A DNA stretch of 64,000 bases from Golubevia sp. BC0850 (lineage: Eukaryota; Basidiomycota; Exobasidiomycetes; Golubeviales; Golubeviaceae): contig JAAVVG010000023.1 of NCBI GenBank assembly GCA_012976225.1, forward strand, positions 1 to 64,000. The letters run 5' to 3'. The position numbers and the translations under genes were made by a program. The first letter of the stretch is position 1; each line of letters opens with the position of its first letter. Positions 11,466 to 27,962 of this stretch are shown here, in pieces. The notes beneath the pieces were generated by a model. The model searched no databases. It worked only from the letters and a program-made list of their open reading frames with translations, and was not told the DNA's origin.

Positions 11466-11903
11466 TTGAACTCATAAGGTGTCTTGTCTTCTCGGAGCGT
11501 ATAGGAAGGACAAGTGCTCAGAATTGATCTGGGATTCTTAGAAGATGGTAAACGCATCTCTAGATGGCAGAGTGGGCGAAAGAATTCCAGAATGGACCAG
11601 TTGAGGGGTAGGAGAGTAGGAGATCTGGGATTCTTAGAAGATGGTAAACGCATCTCTAGATGGCAGAGTAGGCGAAAGAATTCCAGAATGGACCAGTTGA
11701 GGGGTAGGAGAGTAGGACGGATTGAAGATCGCAACCCCCATTGTAAAGTTGTTCATATAAATGTCAAATAATTTCAACTCCAATCAAAAATCCTTTATAC
11801 TCTTCTGGACAAATCTGTTTCCCTGGAAGTTGGTTCGGGCCGGAGGTAGAAGCTGCGCTGATTCGATTCCAATTCTCTCTCTCTCTGCCACCTCCCATCA
11901 TCT
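11466..11903. other. Intergenic with a tandem duplication
   Basis: The 3' flank of the ORMDL gene and leader of the lipase. It is dominated by the 96-bp direct duplication listed separately. The rest shows no gene. Confidence 0.6.
11526..11717. repeat. Tandem duplication, 2 x 96 bp
   Basis: Copy 1 is 11526-11621 and copy 2 is 11622-11717. They start GATCTGGGATTCTTAG and differ at one position that I see (GTGGGCG against GTAGGCG). The unit is 32 codons, so it keeps frames open through both copies on both strands, which explains the overlapping open frames here. It lies about 60 bp after the ORMDL stop and is probably in its 3' UTR. Confidence 0.93.
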
Positions 11904-14385
11904 ATGGTTTCCAATTTCTCCCCTCCTGAAGCCACCGCTTCTTTCTCAACATCTCAATTTAAACCTGAAGAACGTTCTCCAGTTCATCTAGCGGTAGTCA
12001 TCCATGGGCTTTGGGGGTCAGATATTCACACGTCCTACTTAGCCAAGTCATTAGCTAAGAGGTGGAGTGGAAAGATGTCTCCTATCAGTGCAATCGACAG
12101 AATAGATCAAGAGAAAGATAAGAAGAAGAAGGGAAAAGAGAAGAAGAAAGCAGCTGAGGATGATAAGGAGGAAGAGTTGTTAGATGCTCAAGCAGTCGAT
12201 CTAGGCTTAGGAGGTGAAACGGAGGGTAAAGCTAGATTGGTAGTCTTGAACACCAGCAGCAATTCAAATGTGAACACTCTGGATGGGATTGATTGGTGTG
12301 GAGAGAGAGTGGTGGCTGAGGTGAGTTGGAATGATAGATTAGCAGGTGAGGTAGAACGATGATTGGAAGTGGACTATCACGCAGCTCACGTTGGGGCCAG
12401 TCTGCCTTTGGGAAAGCTCTTCTATACTTCATCGAGTAGGGAAAGGGTCCTTTCACCAGCGATTGGGGAGCTACAGGGTCCTGGGAGGAATCAAAAGCTT
12501 GACCAAGAAGTCTCACTCACATCTCTCCTTCTTTTATTCTCCTTCTACCTCTCCCATTGCCCTTTCCCTGTCTTCAGATCAAGACTGAGATCAAGCGATT
12601 AGCAGAGGAAGAGAACTCATACGTCTCTCGATTCAGTATAGTGAGTTCCTGGACCTTGCCTTCCCGTCTTTGAACGCCGCCCCTTGCTACGCCTCAGCTT
12701 TCTCGACCTCATACCTCTCTTATTCGACTTTTTCAAATCAGGTTGGATATTCTCTTGGAGGTCTCGTAGCTCGGTATGCAATCGGATTGCTTGAGGTTCA
12801 AGGTTACTTCGACAAACCTGCTCTGTGTCCAACTAGCATGTCTTCCAGTCCTTTCGAACCTCCGATTCCAGTTCAATTTACGACATTCGCGACTCCTCAC
12901 ATTGGTAAGTCAAATGGATTTGGGAATTTTTTGATAGAATTCGCCCCAATACAGTATTGACTCTTCTTTCATTGCCACTTTCACTACAGGTATTCCACCC
13001 TCGCCCAGCCCTTTTGGGAGACTTGTTAACTGGATTGGAGGAAGGGTACTGAGTAGAAGTGGAGAGCAATTAGTGAGTCCCTATAATGGACGAGCTGTGT
13101 CTTGAAACATGACTGAAGTTGAGATTTCTTCGTTCTTTGCAGTATCTTCGAGATTCAGGCTGGGAAGAACCTGGGTCCTCAACCCCTCGATCTCTACTGT
13201 CAGCCATGGCTCATCCACATTCATCATTCTACAAAGCTCTAGAGCGTTTCACTAGAGTAGATATCTACGTCAATGGTCTTCGAGATGTGACAGTCCCTTA
13301 TCGAACTGGAGGGATCGATCCAATCGACACCTTCGACGAGTCAAGATTAGAAAGAGGAGAAATCCAGGTTCAAGTAGATCCAGATTATCCAGTGATGATT
13401 TCTTCTTTCAAACATTTACCTCCATCTCCGCCACCTAAATTATGGGAAAGAGTTAAGTCTAAATTCAACTCTGACAAGCTTCCTTGGTTCTTAAGTCCAA
13501 GTAGACTTCCACTTAGATTTCCTTTAAATTATCTCACAATCTTGTTTTTGCCGATTTTGTTTCCTACTTTTTTGGTTCTGGTCCTTTGGAGATTTAGAGG
13601 TGATGGAAGAAATAGTAGAAGAAGGATTTTGATGTTAGATGAAGGTTGGAAATTGGAAGATGGAGAGACTCAAGAGGACGAAGTTCCTCAAGCAAAGAGT
13701 AAAAGAGACAATTCAAAGGAAAAACAAAGGATTGAAAGAATGTTGAAGAGAATGCAAAAAGTCGCGGAAGTTGCTGGGGAAGATAATGTTAAATCGGAAT
13801 ATCCTGCTCCTGCTCCTACTGCTATTACCCCAACTTCTTCAAGTCATTCAAAGTCTAATGGAACTTTAAACCACTTAAAATCCAATGGAAATGGAGATGG
13901 ATCAGCGCCAAGCTCGGCTAAATTCGATGAAGAACAAGAGTTGTTGAGAAGTCAAATTCAGACGAAGCCGCCTCTTATGGATTCTCAGCTGGAAATGTGC
14001 GAGAATTTGAATAGGATCAAGACGATGAGGAAACATAGAACTTGGTTTGAGGGAGTGCTTAATAGTGAGTAGAGGTTTGGATAGAGGGATCAGAATCGTT
14101 ATCTCACTTGTCGCCTCTTGCCAATCTTATCTGAATCGATGCCTCTCTCACGCTCTCGCTCTTCTTCAGGTCATGCTATCATTATTGTGTGAGTGCTTAA
14201 ATTCTCAGACTCCCTCCGAACTTCTACCAAACATCTGTCAAAGGTTGTACAGTGCAAGTGGCTGACGCCGACAACCTCTCAACTCCTTTCTACCCTCCAT
14301 CCCTTCTAGCCGAACGCCTTCAATGGAGATGCACAAGAAAGGGCTCCCAGTGATTCAACACTTTGTTGACAAGTTCGAGATCTAA
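11904..14385 (+). CDS. DUF676-family serine lipase/esterase (ROG1/LPL1-like)
   Basis: Seven exons (11904-12320, 12578-12640, 12742-12904, 12990-13072, 13143-14064, 14170-14188, 14310-14385) give 580 aa. Residues 31-38, VVIHGLWG, form the oxyanion-hole strand and turn. Residues 162-167, GYSLGG, contain the nucleophile Ser164. Asp290 in RDVTVPYRTG and His551 in SHAIII are the likely remaining triad members. A hydrophobic segment at about 363-385 could anchor the protein in a membrane or lipid droplet. This arrangement matches the DUF676 (PF05057) alpha/beta-hydrolases, which include yeast ROG1 and the lipid-droplet phospholipase LPL1; the exact substrate is not readable. A Lys/Glu-rich insert follows the HGLWG motif. 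Exon 6 is only 19 nt and carries the presumed catalytic His. Confidence 0.88.
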
Positions 14386-14798
14386 CCTTTTCATTTACGA
14401 ATCTCAATCTGCCTTGCCCTTACGTTTCGCCACCTGGTTCTTCGCTTCACCCTTGTCCTCTCTAGATATCATCATGGACTCAATAATTATGGCAACTTTC
14501 CAGTTATACGGAACAGAAAATCTTCTTTTTTGCTTTCCAGTGATTTGCTGTGTAACGGCACCCTCTGCCGCGAGATGTAAAAGCCTTCACAGCTTCACTT
14601 GCCAATCTTCTTCACTTCCAATCCTTCCCTTTCAAATTTGGTTCCATTGTTTTCTTTCTTCAAAGGCTGGTCATACCATCAACGTCTTAACAGCCAGCTG
14701 TAGTAGTGCGTAGGAATCAAGAAGGGAATTGCTTCAAGATCAAGTTCCAGAGCTGTAGGTGAGGTCATCCGGTCATCCCACATATCCAAACCTGAAGG
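14386..14798. other. Intergenic spacer
   Basis: Spacer between two same-strand genes, AT-rich in parts, with no supported gene or RNA. It probably holds the lipase 3' UTR and the promoter of the next gene. Confidence 0.5.
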
Positions 14799-17700
14799 AT
14801 GAGCGCAAATGCCAACTCAAATACGCATTCTGTTAGTCTTGGATCAGTTTCATCTTTAAAATGCTGCATGAAATCCATCCTAACTTCGATTCAATGTTAC
14901 AGTCAAGTTCATTCTCAATGGTCAAATAGAGCTCCAGGACTGAGTAGGGATCCCATTCTATCTATCAATGCTCACTTAGATTCAACAACTGAGTTGAACG
15001 AACTCTCAAATAAAGTAGCTCATAAATCTGTAGCTACTCCACCTGTCATTGGAACTGCTTGGGATGAGCACGTTGATTTCGTCAGCTTGCACTCAGATCC
15101 TCTACCTGGTTTGGGCAACCTTAAGAGTAGCGTCATGGCTGAATTGGCTTTCTTGGACAAGGTGAGTGGTAATTTGAATGATGATTGAGGGGAGAATGAC
15201 GTTGAAGAGGGAGAGAGAGTAGGGCAAGAGCTGCGAGGGTAGGCAGAGGAAATCAGAGACTTGCATGTCAGATCCTTTGTTCGAGAGACTACATCTAGCT
15301 ACTAAGCTTGAGTCCTGATCATTCAGAGTAACCGATAGGAGTGTGACCTGGTCGAAAGAGCTTTCCATCTCCTAAGTCCTCACTCCTATCAGCTGCCCTC
15401 CCTGCCTCTCTGTTTCTCCAGATCCCCGACCCAAGCTGATCCTGTATCTGCTTTCTCACTTCTTCAGTTCGAATCAGACGTCCAAGATCCAAACGCTGTT
15501 CCACCTTCCTCTAATGCAGCCTACCTAGCCTCGATTTGGGAAGAAGCTCTCTACGCAGCCTTCTCTATGGCTCCTCTTCAAGAAATCTCATCCTCCTTTC
15601 CTCTACCTTCTACTTTCCCAAGCAAGGGAAAGAAATCAGTCAAAACTCCCAACGGATTCTCAAAAGCTAGTCAAGGGAACTCAAAGCCAAATTTCAATCA
15701 TTCTACCAAGATAGATGTGGTTGCAGAAGGAGGAAGAACTTGGATTCGATTATCATCGATGAGAGCCTCTAACTTACTTTCAGAGTTCAGAGAAGCGGAA
15801 AGTTACTTTGAAGATGATTCAGAAGAAGACGGGGAGGAGGACGGTGGTCTGACTATGGAAGAAAGAGTCATGAAGAAACTTAGAGCTGGTGAATTAGATG
15901 AAGCTGCTACTAAATGCAGTCTACTTCAGACTGGCTTGGAACTTCAAGCCGCTGCAAATCTCCACTCTATTCCTGAAGATGGAACTAAGGATCCTTCGAA
16001 ACCGAGACTGCAATTGGTTCTTGTAAGGTTGTTACCAACCGGTTCTCATTCATCTTCTTCAGTTGCTTCCATCCCTCAAGATTTCAATTTAGCTCCTAAT
16101 GCTTTGGCTCCAGAGTCCCCTGAAGCCAAAAGATACAATCTAAGACTCAGAGGGATTCTTTCTGCTTTAGAGAAGATGGGAATCGAAATCGTGCTAGGTA
16201 GTCGAATGGATTCTGCTTTTCAAGGTCGATTACCATCGGAGTTGGCTTATGCCAATCAAGACTTCAGATCGTCAAATCTTCCATCTCAATCAATTGAGCA
16301 TCCTCTTCCAGTCTTACCATCTCCTCCGCCTTTGCCAATTCCTTTCAAAGAGATCTGTCCGACAAGAAAGATCAACCTAGATCTCTCTGCTCTCATCGCT
16401 CTGGTCTCCGATATCACTCATGCAGAATTCCCTCCAGGTTCACAAGAAGCAAGAAGAAATGGCGGTGATGAAAGTCATGAGACTTTGAAGAATCTTTATG
16501 TTTCTAACTTTAATGAAGGAAATGATTTGAGGGCTTGGGCGAAGAAGGAAGAGAATCAGACGCAAGACTCGGGAGAATTTCAACTTAAGAACAACAATGC
16601 TGGACCTCATGGGAGAGCTTTGAAGCAACAGCTCATTAGAGAATTAGATGGAGATCAGTTTATAGCTCAGTTGGCTGGAGTAGCTTCGTCGACTTCCTCT
16701 GAAGAACATATCTCTAAGGTTGAACTCCACGTCACTAGAGAAGCTCAACAGAAATTCTGGGAAATCATTCAAGTAGTTCCTGGAGATCACGAACGTAGAA
16801 GAGCTAGAGCTTTGTTTCAATTAGATGAGAATTGTGAAGGAAAGGAGGATGAAATCATCAGTAATGGAAATGGATCTGGGAATCTCGATGTAGAAGAAGC
16901 CAAACGAATGTTCTGGTTAGGTTCAAGGTGGGACAGAGATGGTGATCCATTGTCCAAAAAGATCAAGGACTCAATCGGTATCCCGATTAAGCTACTTCCA
17001 GAATCAAATGCAGCAGCTTCTAGATCCCCTTTAACTCCAGACCTTCCACTCTCTTCCCCTGCAATCCTCTCTTTACCTCTCTATCGACATCTTCCTACGC
17101 TTTCGTTCTCGAGAAGGATGCACGAAACTCTCTCGTCAGCTTTACTGCATTTAGACGACGCTTCCCCAGCTCAAATCCCTTCTAGTGGAACTCCACCTTT
17201 CTCGGCATCTTCAATTAGGAGGAATCAAAGTTCCAACAATAGTCCTCCTGGAGGCGGGAATTCAAAGCAGACTCGTCATACTTTGAACTCGTTTCTGGCT
17301 GCTGCTGAACATGGAATGACGACTCTGACCACCAACCTTTCGAGCATCAGTGAGTTGAATGGACTTTACTTACTTCTTCTTCTTGAAGTTGGGCCTTGGA
17401 TTATTTGTTGATTTTGTCAACTTCATCTCTTTCTCTTCACCTTTCTTCAGAATGGCTAGTCAAGGAAATGGGAAGAAGGCAGCGGTTCTCGCTCGCCACT
17501 CATCTCGATGAGCTAGAAGATTCTCAATCATACGACGAAACCTCTTCACCTTCCTTCGCACTTCTCTGGGTCACTCACCCACGTTCTCTTGCCGAGAGAA
17601 TGCGAGTCGCAGCCATTCTAGAGAGTCACGGGAAGAAGCCCTCCAGCCTACCATCCTTTCCGGAATCGAAACGATCCGAGTCGATGATCAAGAATGAGCA

Positions 17701-20036
17701 AGATATTCAAAGTCCAAAGACTCCGACCTTTGGAGACGTACTTCCTCTTCTCAATCTCAATGGAGGAGGTTCTTCTGGTGGTAGCTCTTCTTCGCCTTAC
17801 AGGAATGCAGACTTCTCTTCTAGTGCTCGGAGTCTCTCTGCTACTGGAGTCTCTCGTTCCAATGGAGCGCAGGGTCTGTCAGGCTCAAGGTCTTCAAAGC
17901 TCAAACTCTTTGGAAAGCGAGCTTCAACATGGGTCTCTGGGCCGAGACCACCCAGGAGACACGTCATTAGACACTATCGCTGGTGGCCTCTTGCTAGGGT
18001 AGAGAATGCTTGGCTGAGAATCACTAGACCAGTAGCTTGGAGAGAGCCTGATGCAACTTGGTCGGAAGAGGCTGACTGGAATGAGCAAGAAGCCGAAGAG
18101 ACAGAAGCAAGAGGGGACGACAGCGCACTACCACCGCCTTCTCAATCTCCTCGTCTAGGAAGTAGATCTAGGAAAGCTCGCAATGGGAACTCTTGGGGAA
18201 GGCATGTTCGAGCGGATCTTCGAACCAACTGGCTTCACTGGCTACTTTTAGCTATCACCTACGTCGCTTGGGCTTTCGGATTCTCTTTCCTTGTGAAGAG
18301 TATTTGGTACGAAGCTTCTATCACAGCCTCGGACGGAACGGAAACGACGCCTTCCTTCTTTGGTTGTACTTCTACGTATTGGTTACTGAACTCAAGGTGT
18401 GGATTGGATGGTCAAGAGTGTTCTCCTTTCACCTCCAACGAATCCATCCCTTTCAGATGTCCAAGTGGTTGTCTTGGAACGACTCTAGGAGGTCCCAGAG
18501 CGGTGGGAAAGTATCTTCCAGCCTACGTTCCACTAGTCGTTGGAGGTGGAGATGGAGTCTACAGAGGCGATTCTTTCATCTGTTCCGCGGCAGTTCATGC
18601 TGGACTCATCAAGAATAACGAAGGTGGTTGTGGTTCTCTCAACCTCATAGGAACTTACTCGGACTACCTCTCAGCCGATTCCAATGGTCTCTACTCAGTC
18701 CCTTTCAATTCAACTTTCCCGGTCTCGTTCTCATTTGAGCCTCTTCAAGATGCAACTGGTCACAAGTGCAAAGATACTAGATCGAAAGGCTACATTTTGG
18801 ACGTCCTACTCTCTGCCTTCGTAGGATTTGTGCTCCGACCCAAGCGAATCGTTTGGTTCTTCACGTTGGCTTGCGTTGGATTTTGGCATATCAATTTCAT
18901 TTCTGAACCTCGAGCCTATCCTCCGGTCGGTGGAGATCCCTTCGCAGACTTTCTACCATTCTTATTCGGAATCTACGTCATCTGGAAGGTGGCTGTCAGA
19001 TTTGTCTTTCCTGCTTTTGGAAACTTTCCGATCGAAAGAGAAGTTTACACCCTCGGTCTCTGGTGGATTGGAGTGCTTCTCAATGTGAGTTCTTATCCAG
19101 TCCTCTGTCCCTCTTCGCGGACTTCTCTTTGTTCTCTCCGTTGTCGAGGCTGATGGCTCCTCTCGCTTCATCGACTCTTTTTTCAACACAGGTCGTATTT
19201 GCTTCAGTGCCTCTCAATCGTTTGGTAGCTTCAGACATTCGGTCGCAACCTGGATCTCTGACTGCCTTGCTCATCATCATCATCATCGTTCTTGTCATCG
19301 CTGTCAACCAAGTCAGAGTGATCAGATCCACCGGTCATCTTCCAAAGTATCTGACTTTGGCAATCATCGGTGGTCTCATCATCGCTCTCTTGGCTGCCGT
19401 TCCAGAGACAGGATTGAGGTTGCATCACTACATCATCGCTTTAGCTTTGGTTTGCTTTTGCGGGTTCAGTACGAGGTTAAGTCTGATCTACTGTGCTTTT
19501 CTGTTCGGAATGTATACGAATGGTGTAGCTAGATGGGTGAGTAAACCTAGAACAAAGACAAAGAATCGGAAGAGAGAGACTGTTTGCTCAATCTCCTCTT
19601 GTCGATTTCTCTTCAGGGCTTCGACGGAATCATCCAATCTACATCAAGCATCATCGGAGACGGAATCACAGACTCTTCAATACCTTCTTTCCTTCCTGCT
19701 TCAACCTTCAACTCAAGTGGAATCATTTCTTGGAACTCAATCCCATCTAACATCTCAAGCGATTGGGATAGCTTCCAACTACTCATCGACGACGTACTTC
19801 GATACTCAGGCACACAAACCAGTCTCAATGTTACTGAAACGCTGTTCGACTCTTACGTCAACACGAACAATTCATTCTATCCTGGAGATGTCAACTCCAC
19901 AATCTTCAACCAACCCCATTATCTCAGAATCGCATACGTCAACTCTCAAACTGCAACACTCGGAGATTTCACCAAAGCTGGAACTGCCTTCTTAGATAAC
20001 GGAACTTTCATTGAACCTCTTCCTGGTGCTACTTAG
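14799..20036 (+). CDS. DUF1308 (C7orf25-like) domain fused in frame to LCCL-domain membrane protein
   Basis: Five exons (14799-15161, 15468-17349, 17451-19084, 19192-19536, 19617-20036) form one frame of 1547 aa. The first ~800 residues match the DUF1308/UPF0415 family: KIDVVAEGGRTWIRL, RKINLDLSALIALVSDITH, and near the end FALLWVTHPRSLAE (His-Pro-Arg-Ser-Leu at about 791-795), like the C-terminal motif of human C7orf25. Without a stop the frame continues through a Ser-rich linker into RHYRWWPLARVENAW, a membrane segment (about 1007-1035), a Cys-rich LCCL domain (about 1050-1170, from FFGCTSTYWLL, ending near GGCGSLNL), and several more membrane segments, ending in an N-glycosylation-rich tail. 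LCCL proteins of fungi are multi-spanning membrane proteins of unknown function; DUF1308 is a PIN-like family also without a set role. Two genes with a missed intron or stop are the alternative. Confidence 0.75.
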
Positions 20037-20337
20037 CTCTTCATTTGCATTCAGTTTCTTTTCTTCACCCTTGCTGTTGGTCCAACTACTCCGTGTATAG
20101 TTTCTCTTTTAATGTATATTTAGTTCTTTGTTCGCGTCCAATGATCAACGATTGATTTGAGTCAGGTAGGTTCAAAGCATTCACTGAGAAGACGATAAGT
20201 TGGAACCTCAGTCTTCGTCTCCTTAATGCTCCTCGTTTCTTTGGTCGAACGCTCAGGAAGTTAAACAAGTCGTGGAAAACCTTCAAAATCAAGAACTTTT
20301 GGAGGGTAAGAGATGAAAATCCAACTGTTCCACTTTT
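20037..20337. other. Convergent 3' spacer
   Basis: About 300 bp between two convergent genes. Terminator and poly(A) sequence is expected for both; nothing else was seen. Confidence 0.5.
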
Positions 20338-23300
20338 TCATTTCTTCCTCTCTTTGACAGGTGAACCACTCCTACTCCGGCTCCTACTACTTCTAGTGTT
20401 CTCGCTCGCCATCCCACTCCCACTTCCACCGACGCTCGAAGCAGAAGCTTGACCACTTGACCTTCTTCTAGTCGAGACTCCTGGAGGTAAAGGAAAAGGA
20501 GCTGGCTTCGGTCTACTCCTCGAACTCTGTGTTGGGGTCGAAGTTGACTGCTCAACCTCTTTCTTGCTCTTCGATTTGGTTGTTGCAGCTTGAGGTAACA
20601 CCTCAGCAGGTACTGGAGCGGCCTTCGAACGTGCTTGAATCCTCCTTCCCAAGATCCACTCTAAAGAGAGAACCAGCCTGATTAGTCGCTGGTCTTGCGA
20701 ATTCATGTCTTGCGCTTCGGTGTCGGCACTTGCGCGAAGCATAAAATCCAGAATCTGGTGCTTGTCTTTCTGCGTGAGCATCAACATCTCTTGGTCTTCC
20801 TCCGATTGGTCTTGGTTCTTCGACTTTAAGTTCTCCACTTTCTTCACTCTCACGTCTATGTCCCAGCCTGATTCAAAAGAGCTGGAGGGACTGAGGGAAC
20901 CTTGAAGAGTGTAGAAATGGTTTGAAGATTGGAGGGGGAATCCAAAATCGATAGACATCGGACGATACCCGTCTTGAGATCCTTGACCATCTGCTTGAAC
21001 TTCCGAAGGATATCGAACTGAAACGTTTACTGGCAGATCCCCAACTCGTTTGATCTTGAGTATTGCTGTCTCATCGAGCTCGGCTCCTACGATATTATCC
21101 ATCTCTTCGGCTTCGTCAGCTAATAGCGCGTCTAAATCTAAATCGTCTTCAAGTTCCCCTTCTTCGCCACTTGATTTTCTTCGGCCTCTATCTTCCGTTC
21201 CGTCTCTTTTCCTCTTCCCGCTAGTTTTGACCTCTTGATTCACATTCTTATCGACTTCTTCCTTCCCTCTTCGTAGCCCTTTCAGCAGATCTTCGACCTC
21301 GACCTGATCCTTTAGAATCTCCACGATTCTATAAAACCCGTCCAGACTCTTGAACGGGATGAAAGCAATTTCAAAAATTTCGTTGTCGAGAGTGGGACTG
21401 ATTGAGTTCTTGGAGTCAAATGAATCAGTGACTTCGAAGTTGATGCCTTGCATAGAGACTGAGAAGTTGGGCTGGTTCGAGCGGGTGTTTGAGGGTGGAA
21501 GCAGTAGTGAAGAGAGATAATTTGAATGTTTGAAGTTAGATTCAGAGGCTTGAGAGTCCTTGTAAGCGGTATTTGAGGATGCAGAGCTGGTGTGATGGAA
21601 GTCTTGTAGGGTAGCTTGAGTAGTTTGATGTCGACCTGAGGCTTTTGCAATCTCTCTCGCTGTGAGACGAGAACATAGAACTGGAGGATCCAATTTGACC
21701 ACGTAAGAAAGCTTCAGTCCTTCAGCATTTGATAAAACTCCAGGAGGTGGAGATGATAGCAGAGAGCTCTCGAGAGGAGTGGAAGTGAGGAGGTTCCAGG
21801 TAGATCGGGTTGAGGGATTTAGATCTTCGTTCGAGTCCTCCTGTCGTCGAAGCACCAGATCTACTGCTACTTGAAGGGAATGGATCTCTAGCTCGAGAGG
21901 TTTGGAAGTTGAAGTTTGCGACTTGATGAGGGATGAAATGGAGGCGGCATTTAGATGAGATTGGCAGAGCTTGTGGGAAAGATGATAAGCCAAAGTGAGA
22001 TAAGGATTGGGGTCATGAACCAAAGTAATTCCATGTCCTTGAGAAAGCCGAAGTCTGTTAAGTGATTAGAGTGTTCAAAAATCAGTGAGCAGATAGATGA
22101 AGTCTGAAGCTCCCTCGCGATGTACCCTCTTGGACTCTTCTTTCGGCCTTCTCTCCCTTCTCTGAATCATCTCATTGTTATGAAACCGTTTTTGAATCAG
22201 ACACACTCACCTTGAAATCTTCTCTGATCCCTCCGAACCATCGACCTCCATCTCATCTCCATTCTCTTCCAGCGTCTTCCTCGAGCTCTCAACTTCCTCT
22301 AGCTCTCCTATCCTTTCAGCCTCTTTGACGAATGAATCCATGAGATCAAAAGGATCAACAAAAGTCTGAGGATTTCCATTTGCAGACCCAATTCCATCTT
22401 TACTCTTGAAAGAACCCAAGTGCAATCCACCTAACCAATCCAACCTAGCAAGAACCTTCAAATTTCTCCTAAAATGTTCCAAATGCTTGATAGCCTCAAT
22501 TGGTGCTTGATATCTGTGAACCAGGTCAGACGAATTCTCATCAAAGCCATCTTCCCTCCCACAAAAGATAAGGTTCAAAAGTACTTCGATCTCATTCTGC
22601 AAAAGCAGACCCAACCTTGAATCCCTCTTGACCTTTGAATCTGGAGAATCTGAAGCATAAGAGATCTTGAGCTTGCAACTCGGTTTAGATTTAAATTGGG
22701 AACCATCTTGAAGTTTGGAGATAGAGAGGGAGAAGTCGAGATCGATAACCAAAACCTTTCCACCCAAAGTAAGAGTTTGAACTTGAAGTAACTCCGCCTC
22801 TGACTCCAAACGAGGATCTCCAACTTGAATCAGATGATCTGTGAAGCTCTCCAAGCCGAGGGATTGAGCTATGGCGGTGAGAGCGTTGGAGAAAGAATCT
22901 AGATTTTGAAGGGCTTGAGTTGTGGAAGAGGAGGAAGAGGTGCTGGTTGAGGGTTGAGCCAAGCGACCAATGCTGAGAGATTCAGGAAGGAACAAAATTT
23001 GATCATCATCATGACAGCGATGCTGACTGAGTTGTTGAGAAGGAGGGAAGGATGATAGAGTTGAAGAGATAGAGGTCAAGTGAGTTGAGGATTGCTTGAG
23101 TAGAGACGCCAATCTGCTTGTGGTTGATGTGAGGAGCTTGTCGGAGTGATTAGATTTGAAATTTGAGATTGAGAGTTCCAACTGATCTATCTGATTCATC
23201 ACAGCTTCTTTGAGAGAGCTCGGAGTGCAAGTGGAAGTGGAATTGGAAGAAGTTGGAGGATGAGGATGATGGACTGATAACTTTGGTTGAAAGCGAGAGA

Positions 23301-23601
23301 AAGGATGATTCTGGCTTGAAGATATTTGAGAATGTCTTGAATCACTTTCTACTTGAACTAGCTGCTTCAAAGATTCAAGTCCCTTCCAGATGTTCGACGT
23401 TGGGTGTTGTTCTGCTGCTCCACCCATCAGCTCTCCCTCTCCCTCTCCACTTGCACCTTGCTGACCTCCATTTACGTTCATTCCTATTGATAGACTAGAA
23501 TTGAAACTGGTTGAAATGAGGAGATCGACCTCGGTTGAGTGGAGAGATGGTGAGGCAAAGAAGGATGTAGGGTTCTTGACCCGTACATCTTCTCGAACCA
23601 T
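20338..23601 (-). CDS. MED1: Mediator complex subunit 1 (Med1)
   Basis: Two exons (23601-22211, 22054-20338) give 1035 aa. The N-terminal half has a coiled or helical part, then SLGLESFTDHLIQVGDP, VLVIDLDFSLSI and HFRRNLKVLARLDWLGGLH. After the intron come LRLSQGHGITLVHDPNPYL and VSVRYPSEV. This pattern is that of fungal Med1 (PF10744), a subunit of the Mediator middle module that links transcription factors to RNA polymerase II. The C-terminus (last ~120 aa) is Ser/Arg/Lys-rich with SRSRSRSGSP-type repeats. The start is uncertain: the Met at 23601 (MVREDVRV) or the one at 23481 (MNVNGG) would both serve. Confidence 0.8.
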
Positions 23602-23767
23602 TCGCACTTATTGCACTCCTTCTTCTTAGATCTTTCTCAGTCTGGGAACCTTTCAAATATGTTACTTCTCAATCTCATCATGTTGTTACAACTCAAAACA
23701 GACAGGTACACACTAGTGAGCTATGGAAAAGCCAATCTTCTCTTCCTCTTCCTCCCACTTCCCTGCA

Positions 23768-27764
<3,997 letters not shown>

Positions 27765-27962
27765 TCTTCTATCCAAGAATTGTGGTGGGTGGAAAGCAAG
27801 AAGCAAGTGCAACAAACGGCACTCTTTCGTTTGAACAGATTCAACGAACTGCATCAAAAAAGCATGAAGTTGAAAATTACAATAATTGTAATAAGCATGC
27901 ATAGTTTAAAGTGAAAGAAGTCTATCATGCAACAATTAACAGCTCAACTGACCTCCCCACGT

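Noticed and set aside
11447-11771. Open frames of 85-95 codons on both strands after the ORMDL gene
   Set aside because: They are produced by the 96-bp tandem duplication (a multiple of three); no start context or homology supports coding.
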